The notes under the pieces were generated by a model. The model ran no database searches. It saw only the letters and a program-made list of their open reading frames with translations, and was not told the DNA's origin. A stretch of DNA of 64,000 nucleotides from Telmatactis stephensoni (Eukaryota > Cnidaria > Anthozoa > Actiniaria > Isophelliidae), in assembly GCA_029948255.1 (NCBI GenBank), contig JALIZF010001715.1, positions 523,501 to 587,500 on the forward strand. Direction: 5' to 3'. Below, in pieces: positions 45,510 through 57,200 of this stretch (within the stretch, counting starts at the first letter, position 1; each line of letters starts with the position of its first letter). Both the position numbers and the translations under genes were made by a program.

Positions 45510-48204
45510 CATCCAGAAGAGATCATTACAAAGTTGTGTATAAAATAAAGACGAAAAGTAGTTTTGTAAAATAAATGTTCTTACTAATCCGTATAAATTT
45601 GAAATTCGCAGCACTACTTTTTTGTCTAAGCAAAACCGAGTGGTGCGAAAGCGCAGAGACAAAAAAAGATGCGTTTCCAAATTTATTCGAATTGGTGTTG
45701 AGGTAGCCTAAATTTCCCTTTCTGTGATCCGATTAGATTGAGTGTAAGTAACCATAGTATTGATTTCTAAACACAAGTCTAAATACCGGTGTAACGGGTA
45801 AAATGTCACTAATAACAACACACTACAAAAGATACTCGTTTCTGATTGGCTGCCGAAATGTGAATTCTATTCTTAATATTCTAAGGAACGCGGTTTTTGT
45901 TGATGATATGTTTTCTAAGAATAAATGAAAAATACGTATACCGCTTGTAAAACAAGCTGAATACCACCTTCTCGAAAGCATATAAGTTGTTTCGATCCAT
46001 TACGAGAAGCCTTTAGTTCAAACTGGTGAAACACCAAAACGTTTTTTTTCCGTCTCCTAGAGCGGGCACTTGAACTTTTTCAAAACATTAACCGTGTTCG
46101 TATGCCAAAACATGCAGAGCCAAAAATAATACCTTTTCGAAAACCTGTGATCCTTGAATTTAAGCCTAAAAACGACTCGTACTCTCCAGCCCCGTATGGA
46201 GAGGATTGAGAAGAGAAAGGGAAATAGTACTATACATGTGTCCAGAATACTTGTCAATGTGTCAGAACGTTTATGGCTTTTTGTATCAACGAACAGTGTG
46301 CAAGCATATAAAACCCTTGCTGCTACAATCACGGACAAAAATCCTTGAGACAGTTATGAAATCCATACATTTCAGCTGTTACTTGATTAGGTCGCCTCTT
46401 CCTTGCAAGTTATTTGTTGAATCCCCCTCCCCCCCCGGGTCAATGTTGTACCAGACGATAGCCCATTCTATGGACGACATTGTGCACCTACCTCAACATT
46501 GGGTGAGGGGGGGGGGGGGGGGGGGGGGGAGAGGGGAGAACAACTAACTGAAAGTGATGGGTTTACTCAAAAAGCAATTTTTTTTTCGTTTTGTCTTAAC
46601 CTTTTTGTCCGGCATTGTAGTTTGACGGGCATGAGGGTACTTTGCTTGCTTTATTAAATTCTTTGATACAGGATACACCATTAATAAATCACATGCCATT
46701 TTGATGTGTCGGTTGCTCGTTTTTGTTCCAAGCACATGAATTACTATTAACTCCCCAAGGTGTAATGGTTTGGATTTTTGACACTCGTTTGTAATCTTGA
46801 TGACTGCAATCAGCATCTTAGGCCTAGGTCTGACGTCGCACTTTCTCTTAGTCATTACAGTATAAATACACAGAAAGTTCGGCATCTGGATCACTTTTGT
46901 CTTATACAATAATCGGTATATTGCGTGCGCTCTGATTGGTCGAGAGCCATGTGTGATTGCAGACATATGCAGCATAGATGATGTTATTGAATCTTAATAT
47001 AATGTATATTCAATGAGGGTGACAGTTGTAAAAACTAATAAGCTAGCGGCCCTTACACGCTCTCTGATTGGTGAAATGTCCTAATGAATATTATATAAAA
47101 CTTAACAGATTCCATTTTTCTGTGGGTGGATTGGTACTCTAATTGTGCACAAATGACATTAAAACTGTGGTGAGAGAACAACAGTCACGCTACTCAACGT
47201 CGTCTCGTGACGTACTACTTTGTTTTTCCACATTTTGACGTCATCTGTGAATCTATTATTAGGGGGGTGTTTACATGACACTAGGATCATCCTAGCACTT
47301 GCTATACATTTACTGCATTCTGTTACCCCCTTAGAGTGCAGACATATAGAAAGTCCCTATCAGAACCCCTAGCGAAAATGTACATTTTTTAAAAGCCGAG
47401 TATCTTGGGAAAATATAATTAAAGCGAAGTCAACTACGAGGGGACTTTTTCCAGTGTACCCGCCCATTGAAAACTTTCGCTCCAGACTAAAATCCGCGTT
47501 CTTTAGAAGACTGGGACGAATTTAGTTAATAAACCATTTGGTTAATACTGAATAAACTATGACATTGTGACAATTTAAGGCAACATTGTGACGTAATTTA
47601 AAGGACAAACGTCTAGTCGCGGCATTTAGACTCGAAAGCATCAACGATCAGTATCGACAATCTGATACTGGGTCTCAGTTCCCCGAGAGTTCTCACAATT
47701 TTTTCCACCGGATATCCAAAATGTGCTTTTCTCCAACTTTGCAACGTTTTTTCCCGGCCAAAAGGAATTGAAGGACTCACTTTTCAAAAGACTTTTGTTT
47801 AAGAGGCCAAGTTCTTTTTAGAGAAATCATTTGTGGCTTGACGTTATAGGCACTTTAAACAGCATACCAACAACATAGAAGACACGAGTACTGGTACCTA
47901 CAAACTTTATTTTTCCTTGCGTTAAAAAGATACGTATCTTTTTCATGTGATATTCTAATAATTATCTTGTCACCATAGAAACTATGTACTCTATAAGATT
48001 AGGCTTTACATGGCATCACATGCATGCTTTTAGTTTTACAGTCTTTTATAGAAGTGGCCGTGGAATTAAATTATAAAGTTTACTATGTATTCTATATCTG
48101 GCCTTCATTTCAACGTTCGTGCAAATATAATAAACTTACTCTATTTAGAAAATATCCTATCAGCTTACAAGTTACTTTTTCTTGAGCTTGACGTGCTCTG
48201 TCAT
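45510..48204. other. Intergenic region between convergent kelch and GAS2-like genes
   Basis: Convergent gene ends. No coding sequence recognised. It contains a copy of the dispersed repeat also seen at 22640-22910, a small MITE at 47262, and a poly-G run at 46508. Candidate minus-strand AATAAA signals for the GAS2-like gene lie at 48204-48209 (overlapping its stop) and near 47907. Confidence 0.55.
47262..47330. mobile_element. Short deletion derivative of the Harbinger-type MITE
   Basis: A 69-bp copy that keeps GGGTGTTTACATGACACTAG at its left and CATTCTGTTACCCCC at its right, flanked by TTA (47259-47261, 47331-47333). The related repeat at 22640-22910 shows the same site without it. Confidence 0.72.
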
Positions 48205-51200
48205 TTATTCACTATTAATCAGTTGCTGCTCTCCATTTGTTGACACAGTTTCAGTTACTTCACTGACCGTGGTGACATCTCCATCTTCAGTGTAAGTACG
48301 TTCAACAACCGTTGTGGTAACTTCAGATTTTGTAGTAACTTCTTCAGGAGTTGTTGTAATAACTTCAGATGTAGTAGTAACTTCTTCAGTGGGTGAAGTT
48401 TCTGGAGCCTTGGTTGGAGATTTAGCAGCATCAGCAGGTTTTTTTTTCAGTCTTTGTGGTTGTGGATTTCTTGGATGGCTGTTTCGTAGGGCTTTTAGGT
48501 CTCGTAGCACCTGGAGCTTTGGGTTTGGTGCCTGTGGCACTTCCTGGTTTAGTAGCCCCACCTGCTTTAGGTTGTTGAGTTGGTGTTTTAGTCGTGGTTT
48601 TTGATGTTGCAGTCCTGGTGGTTTTAGTTGTGGTTTTTGGGCCTTGAGTCGACGTAACTGTTGTTTGCTTGACAGTAGTCTTGGTTGCCCCCGATGCTGT
48701 AGTCTTTCCACCGACTTTCCCCAGCGTGTTGGCTGCTTTCCCATTTGTCTTATCAGTAGGTTTTGCTGCTGAGGGCTTTGCACTTTGAGGTCGTGCTTTA
48801 GGAGCGGTGGCTTTTGTACTTGGCAGCAGGTGCTGAAGGAGGTCTTGTGGGTTTATCTTTTGTGGTTCCCTGTGGCTGGTCTGGAGCTCGTCGTAGCAGG
48901 TTTCGAAGCTGGAGGTTTGGATTTTGCGGAAGCCACCGCAGATTTCGAACTTGCAGGTCTAGTTGTGGTTGGTTTATTGGCTGCAGCTGGTTTATTACTG
49001 ACAGCACCAGGCTTCTTAGCCGTAACGCCAGGTTTACTTGAAGCAGGCTTACTAGCACCTTGGGGTTTTGCAGGTGCAGTCTTTAAGGGCGCAGTTTTCG
49101 CACTGGGTGGCTTTTTCGTAGCAGCTGATGCTGTTGAACTTGCTGTAGCTGGTTTTGGTTTTGAAGCTCTCGATGACTGAGGCCTTGAAGTACTTTGTGG
49201 TTTAGTTTGCTTCGCAGTGGAAGTTGTTTTAGATGCAGAGGAAGTTGTTTTAGACGTCTTTGATTTTGCGTCAGCCTTGTGTTTTGCGGTCGCAGTTTGG
49301 GGGACCGTAGATTCCACAGGTTTAGAATCAGCAGGAACTGCTGCTGCTGTTGCTGCCGCTACTTGGGGCGCAATGTCCGAAGGTTCTTTGCCAACTTCAG
49401 GGCTTTTCTCTACTTGTTGATCTGATGAAGTGCTTTCCACAGTTTCTTGCTCAGGTTCACTTGGTTTGGCTTCAGTAACACCATTTTCTACTGGAACTGC
49501 CGGTTGCACCTCAACGCGCTCAGCGGACGTTCTTTCTGTCACGTCTAAATCTCCAGCATTAAGCAGTGTCATTTCTTGAGCTTGTGGCTGTTCGTGAGCA
49601 GCGGGTTCGTGTTCTTGAGTTTGTGGTTCGTCTAGAGCTGCTGGCTGAGCCGATTCAACTTCCTCTGTGGAGTGTTCATCGGCCTTGTAAATACTTTCTA
49701 AATTATCTATTCCTGCATCCTGGATTTGTGGCTCTTCTTGAGCAACGGGTTGGCTTTCAACCTGCTCAGTAAACTGTTTCTTAGCTACATCGTCTTCTAC
49801 TGATGTATCTTGAGTTTGTGGCTCGTCTAATGGTGGCGGAGACTCAACTAGCGAGTGCTCATCAGGCTTGCATATAGTTTCTAAGGTTTCTGGTTGTTCT
49901 GGAACAGCTGGTTGTGGTTCAAACTGGTCTGTGAATGGTTCATTTATTTGTTCTACGCTTTCAACATCGTCCCTAACCAGCTCACTGGGCTGTGGTTCTA
50001 CTTTAACTTCTGGTTGCGTTTCCACATCAGCGCTGCGTTCAGATTCAACAGTTAACGTTTCTGGTTGCGTTTCCACTTCAGTACTGCGTTCAGCATCAAC
50101 TAACGTTTCTGGGTGCGTTTCCACTTCAGCGCTGCGTTCAGCTTCAACATCAATTAACGTTTCTGGGTCCGTTTCATCTTCAGCGCTGCGTTCAGCCTCA
50201 ACATCAATTAACGTTTCTGGTTGCGTTTCATCTTCAGCGCTGCGTTCAGCCTCAACATCAACTAACGTTTCTTGTTGCGTTTCATCTTCAGCGCTGCGTT
50301 CAGCCTCAACATCAACTAACGTTTCTTGTTGCGTTTCATCTTCAGCGCTGCGTTCAGTCTCAACATCAACTAACGTTTCTTGTTGCGTTTCATCTTCAGC
50401 GCTGCGTTCAGCCTCAACATCAATTAACGTTTCTGGTTGCGTTTCATCTTCAGTACTGCGTTCAGCATCAACATCAATTAACGTTTCTGGTTGCGTTTCA
50501 TCTTCAGTACTGCATTCAGCATCAACATCAACTAACGTTTCTTGTTGCGTTTCCACTTCAGCACTGCGTTCAGTTTCAATATCGTGGACTTCCGATTCTG
50601 GAGTTTGTAATTCACCTAGGTCACCCGTGATTTGTTCAACATTGTCCATTGAAGTGTCTGACACCTGGGGTTCCTCTGGCTGTGTTTCTACTCGTTCTGT
50701 CATGACAAAATGCTGCGAGTCAATCAACTGGTGGTCATCAGCTGATCCTTGATCAAAGGGTTGAGGCTCTTGTGGTTCAGTAGTTTCCACCGTTAACCCA
50801 CCTTCTTCTGATGTCTCTCCTTCAAAAGGCTTTTCTTCCTCACTGGTACTAAATATCATGGTCTCACTTTCACTATGTCTAAGTACCTCTGATTGTTCAG
50901 TTTCTAATACGGTACTTGAATACACCATTCCAGATTCGGTACCCGACGACATCTCTGAAGACTGGAACGAGGAATACGTGTAACTTTGTTCAGAGGGTTG
51001 ACCGACACCAAAGAGGAGCTCGTCTGTTGTGGGATGTGGCTCATCTCCTACAGGTGCAATGTTTGAGTTCAAACTACTAGCAAAGGCGCTTTCTTGAAAG
51101 TCAATAAGTGTTGTAGTTGTAGTTTCTCCATTCCCTGCCATCAGCAAATCATTTCCACCTTGTTCTTGTTCCATTTTCTCCTTGGTGTCTCCATTAAGCT

Positions 51201-54200
51201 CTACGTTTACTTCTTCCATTCTTTTGAGTTTCTTGCCAGGTGGGTGTTCACGCGAATTCTTTCTTCCTCGATCAAAACGACTCTTCAATTGGAAAAATGT
51301 CTTTGATGTGAAAGAGGGTGAACTTGACGCAGTTTGTAACAAGGACGATTCGATTTTTTGGATGGCTTCAGAAATGTCTTTGCCGTCTTTTTCTTCGACT
51401 GACAACTTCTTCTTGAAGCGATCGCGAAGCTTGTATGACGCAGGTGAACTGTCTGGTCTCGGAGTCTTAGAAATGACAACAGGTGAGACTGAAATAGAAA
51501 AGAAATTGTTAACTTTCGGCTTTCAACGCCACTAATCGAAGTATGCACGCAAACGTCTATTTTCAAAGCTACAACTTGAGTGACCGCAACAACAGCTGTT
51601 GTTATCACGGACGATAAATTCCGATAGAATAAATGCAAGACGCATAATCAGTAGAGACGACGTTCTGTTTTGTGTGTCGTTTCGAAGCAAAAGGTTTGAC
51701 TTAATTTATATGACGTATGACGACAATCACGTCTATCTTCTGTCATTCCAAAATAAAAACGGGCCGCCAATATTATAACTCAGGTAAACTAAACTTATGC
51801 TCTTTTTCACTTGTCAATATAGTAAACATTTCACGAGAAGAAACAACTTGTGCACTTTCTCAATTATTTATTTCACCACTACCGAATCCGAGTGGTTGAT
51901 GCAGTCGGATCAGTCTATGCGGAGAAAGTCGGAAGAAAGCCGACGCGAACGCAAAAAGATTTTTAATGTTCAAAAATATCACAAGATTTGGAAACAAAGC
52001 GAAAACCTAAACCTAAACCTCGGTTTGGCTCCCTCCCTTTGTATTTCAAGCCGCCCTCAGCAGCGCTAACCCTAACAATATGTAAATTTTTCCCGCCCTT
52101 TGCGGTCGATCACGTATCCTGGAGACCAGAGGTTTTGACTCACTCTAGGAGTTATCTTGGCCTTTTTGTTTGTTTGTTGATATTTCTATTTTTAGGCCTA
52201 AGAGTTTGTTAAGTTTATGAACTCTTGGACATGGAAAAATAAAAGACAGACAAAAAATATGACAGAATAAATCCCTAGAGTGAGTCAAAGCGTCTCGTCC
52301 CCAGGGTAGCGGTCACGTGACTCCAGCAAAAGTTTATTTGCGAAGACGATCCACGTTGGCTCACTGGAAGAGCTAAGAGAAGGCGAAAAAGGCGAAAAGG
52401 AAATATATTCAAAAAACAATGAAGCCAAAAGAAGATATTCCTCGAGGTAAATACAGTTAAACTTTTCACAACAGAGTTTAGGTTTTACGTTCTGTGTGCT
52501 AGACTGGAGCTAATTTCGTGATCATCCATTTTTCATAGCAACCCCGGAAGACGGCAACCTGGTGGCCGCCAAATTAAAAACAAAACAAAACTCCTAACTC
52601 CTACTTCCCTATTTTACTCCTCTACATAAGATATTAGCATTGTTGCTCTTGTTTACATTTGACCTCATAAGCTAAATTTTGCAGTACCAGTCTCAATGAA
52701 CAAAACACTATTGCAAGAAATCTGACACAAATGAAGTTTTTTATTTCCAAGGAGATTGAGAGACATAGTCAGTTAATATACATGTACTAGTTACCAAGCC
52801 ATTGCAAGACAAAATCTAATAAAAAGATGCAAATTTGTTTCTTAAGGGGCTGATTGTTAAATAAATGTGCCTTTTCATGTCCTTGTTTAGAGTGGATTAT
52901 GTATGACTATGGTCTGAGGGCACAGCATGTTTATGGCAAGAATTGTTTTTATAGACAAAACTGCACTGTTATGGTACGGTGTGGTCCATTACACACTCAT
53001 ACGAAGTCTGCTATATTGCACAACCTTTTCTGAAACAAGTGTATACAGCCAATCTCTAATATACTTTTACAGAGTATATATCTGTCATGTGCTGTCATGT
53101 GATGCATACATATTTATCAATACAGACGTTTTTTGATATGTGTTTACAATATGTATGTAGTAGCTGTCAATTGAGTCAAATAGTTTGCAATGGAGGAGGA
53201 AAAACAATTGACCCTGGAAATTGTGTCCAGAATATTTCTCAATTAATTAAAAGACAAGAGAAATAGTTTTCTACACTGTAACATTGTATTGGTTGTACGT
53301 GTGACTGATGAGCTATACTTTGAAAAAAGCTGCCAGCCTTCTTGATATCAACCATAGTTAGCTTATTCTCACCTGGAATACTAGGCTGGCTATCTCTCTT
53401 TTTCACCTTATCAACAAGTTTACTCCAAACACCTGAACCTTTACGACTTCGTGGCTCTGATAGTTGTGTTGTGGGATTTGAGCTGTCACCTTTAGAAGAG
53501 AAAAACACAGCATCAGTTTGATTATTCTTACTCCAAACAATATACCACTGTATTAAACTTTGATAATGTGTTTATTATGCATAATTTGCACCATTCCTGG
53601 TCTCATCTCTCAAAAATGTTAATCTAAAAATTGACTATTCCAATCATGTGGATTTCTTGGTACCTTGACAAATCAATTATGGAAAGGAAACTAGAGTAAA
53701 TGGGTTTGTGGAAAGGTTCAGTTGACAGTAAATAGGATGTAGTAAACCCTAACAAACGTAACTTTCCAGTAATCAAATCTCTGGCAAAAATTAATGTACA
53801 AACAGATAACCAATGCTGAAAACACAAGTCAGAACAAATTCCAAGAAAATAAGGATATTCGCACATCAGGAGCAGTAATGATCTACTAGTCCAACCTAAC
53901 CGCTGTTTACTTATTTCAGGCAGCTGTCAATTAGTTATTGATATATTGATTTTGATCAGTTGTAAATTTTTCAGTAGTCATGTCACACTAAAGAGTAAGC
54001 ATTGTTCACATCAAATCTAGAACCAATTTAAATTGACCATAATTATGATATCATTAAAACAATACAAATCAATTAGTGAAAAACAACATACCAGGCAATA
54101 TAAAACTATACAGTGTATTAGAGTAAAAGTAATCCTACTTTGATGGAATACAACATTGAAACACACCAATTAAGTTAAACACAAATAAACATGTCAAATT

Positions 54201-57200
54201 TTATTTACATAAACATCAATATTTTATTTTTATTAACGGCATCATTCCGATATATTCGTGCATGGTATAAACTAAGCGTGACGTAATGAATATACCAGAG
54301 TTCTGCTCGATTTACGCTTGAAGAATGAAAATATGGCTAATATTTGATATTTGTCTGGTGTCATGGCTATATGTAGACCCTTACATAGTCATAATGATTT
54401 ACTTCATCAATAAACAAATGTCAAATGAGAAATCCAGGCCGCTCAGAATGAATAGAATTATAATTTCTTTCTATGAAAAATAAAATAAAGAGCCGGTTAA
54501 AAGACGCAATATATTAACAATCGATAGAGAAAATGAAAATCCACTCACTTAGGGGTCGAGATCACTAGCATGCCGCATAAGGTATTTATTCTATAGATAT
54601 TCTTTAGAATTCTAGTGTTATTTGAGCTAAATAATACAAGAACAAAATGGGAATTCGAAACGTTTTGAATCCACGCAGAAGTATAAGTCAAATATTTTTT
54701 GTTTCTACACGCCCATAGGGAAACTATTTCATCACGATGTTACAGTATTTTATTGGAACATTTTTGATTATAAATCTGTATTGAAGGAACACGGCAACAC
54801 TTCTCCCCATCAACTCATCGGTAAGAGAAAATTACTGTCAGTAAATAGAAGATCAATATTTTGGCTTAGCGATTTGACCTTTTCCTCTACAACAGACTCT
54901 TTCACTATTCATCAAAGTGCAAAACGACGGCCACCAACGCACGCCACAAGGCACGGCTGTCAAACTGATCTATTCTTTGGATGGACTATCTTACACACGA
55001 CGATTGAACCTACAAATATCGATTACTATTTGAAACTCACCCAGATATCCCTTAGCCTTTCTCCTTGAGGTCCTTTAGTACAGCAAAAGAATCGTCGAAC
55101 TAAGGGTTTTTGATCACTCCTTCGAACGAGCCCAGGAACACTCAAATAACATCGGGTGTGATTAGCCAATCAGATTGCGACTTTCTTAGACTATTGACAT
55201 ACTCGTCAAACTAGTCAAGCGGTAAGCTGACTGAATAATACTCAAAGTTGAACCTTAAACGTTACTTTCCTTTAGAGTTCAAGGAATATCGTTAATTGGC
55301 GAAAATACAATTCAAATCCCTAGTGATTTCAAGAAAAATTTCAGTCTTTTTGGCAGGTGAAAATGATGCACGCCTTAATTACCAGGTGCAAAATGGTTTG
55401 CTGTACTTAAATCTATTGTATGAAAATCCTTTGTTTTGTTTCACGTCTGTCTTGTGGTCCAGTCGATTTAAAAAGGAAGAATAGGTTTGTTATAAATAAT
55501 ACAACACACACATCGTGAACAATAAGACAAAGGGTCACAGAGAAATAGATCTTCATTTTCTATTCCATTTTTCCAAATCCTTGTTATTTTATTTGGAAAC
55601 GAAATTTCATTTAGCACTTAGAGGGGCAGCAGGTACATGTAGAATACTTCATTTATACTTAAAATATCTAATGAGCCAAATATTTGCATAACAGTATGTT
55701 GGAATTGTTACAGATAATTTAATATATTACATGAAGTGGAATAAATATTGGAATGATAGTTATAAGGAGATGGTAGGAGAGGTCTAGTGTCTGTCATATC
55801 TAGAGATCCATTACACATCAAGTTATTTAGTGATCAAGCCACTTAATTTAAAGTAAACTTGTCAAAAACTACTTTTATTCTCTTTACAGATATTGCGTTA
55901 CATGACTTTGGAGCAGAAAGTGTCATGTTAGTGAGCTTTATAAATGTACCATAAATACAGATATGCAGGTATATTTGTATGCATACATTAAAATAAATAC
56001 CAAGAATCCAAGTTACTCAGTAAATGTATGTCAGAGAAAGAAAAAGTAACTGCACTGCCTGCATGCAGAATGACATTGCCTGGTGGATAATGAAACAATA
56101 TTGGATAATACCACATAAACTAAGCATGCATTCAGTAATTATCATATTATTCTAATTTGCATTAAAGGCTTGTTACAACAAAAAACTTGTGACTTTCCTT
56201 CATAAGAATAAGAAGAAGCAAAAAGAGCTTAATATGTTCACTGCTATTGATGAATCAAGAGATTTTTAATAACTAGGATGATTCCACTAAAAGCATTGTA
56301 CTAGATAAACAACCACTGCATCTTTATCACATGACTTAGTGTAACAGGGCTAACAGAGGCTAAGGTAGAGAGTGCAGATTGAAGTAGGATATACTGGCCA
56401 AAGCTGCTGCTAAAATTAACAAATTAACTTTTGCCTTGTGTACACCTCACTAAAATTGACAGCGGTCATTGCTAAGGGTAAAATGTTGACTGCACAAGGG
56501 TGGGGAAGGGAGGGGGCTAAAACCATCTTATAGGAGTATTTGCTGCTTTGAGGTAGTTTATTCTATGTCAAATAATTCCTTGAGCTGGGATATAGCAAAA
56601 CAAGTTTGAAATCATTTTTGAAAACATTAAAATATTAATAAATTAATTAGGGATTATAATAATTTTAATATTTTATAATTTGTATCAAAGCCCTGTCAGG
56701 ATCAAAACTTGACTTTTCTTCTTAACAATTAGAAAAGAAACAAAAAGAGCTTATGTTGACTGGTAGTGAAGAATCAAGAGATTTTCATACAAATCAAGGC
56801 TTTAATAGAAGGCAATTTGTCTCTTTTTTATGTGTTGATCCTTTCTTGTAATGCTATTTATAGCCATAGATATGGAGTGCATAATACGAAAACAAAAACA
56901 TTAGCTTTTACCAACAGACACATTGTAACAAGTCAGTGGACTGTAGAGATCTCATAGCAGTATTCAGGAAAAGCTCTAGGCATGATCAATGCAGGTCTAG
57001 TTAGGGGGCATGGAACAATACTATTTTCAAAAGTATTAAAATATAGTCACACATGTTGATGAGTCATAAGCAGTATATTTGGAGCCATTCCAAAGTTTTC
57101 ATGAGAGTATATGGATGTATATTTATGTACCTGTAGATGGCTTTGGAGTATGTGTCATGATATAATGCTCTAAAGTATCCCATCCTCCACCAATACGCAC

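Noticed and set aside
46206..46547. 113-codon plus-strand ORF ending in poly-Gly
   Set aside because: The tail is translation of a poly-G run. No homology or splice context.
49868..50752. 294-codon plus-strand Ser/Cys/Val-rich ORF
   Set aside because: Exact antisense of the acidic repeat in the GAS2-like last exon.
54781..55068. 95-codon frame considered as an alternative first exon or gene
   Set aside because: Starts at a non-ATG codon with no domain. A nearby minus-strand donor at about 54546 does not join in phase with the next GAS2-like exon.
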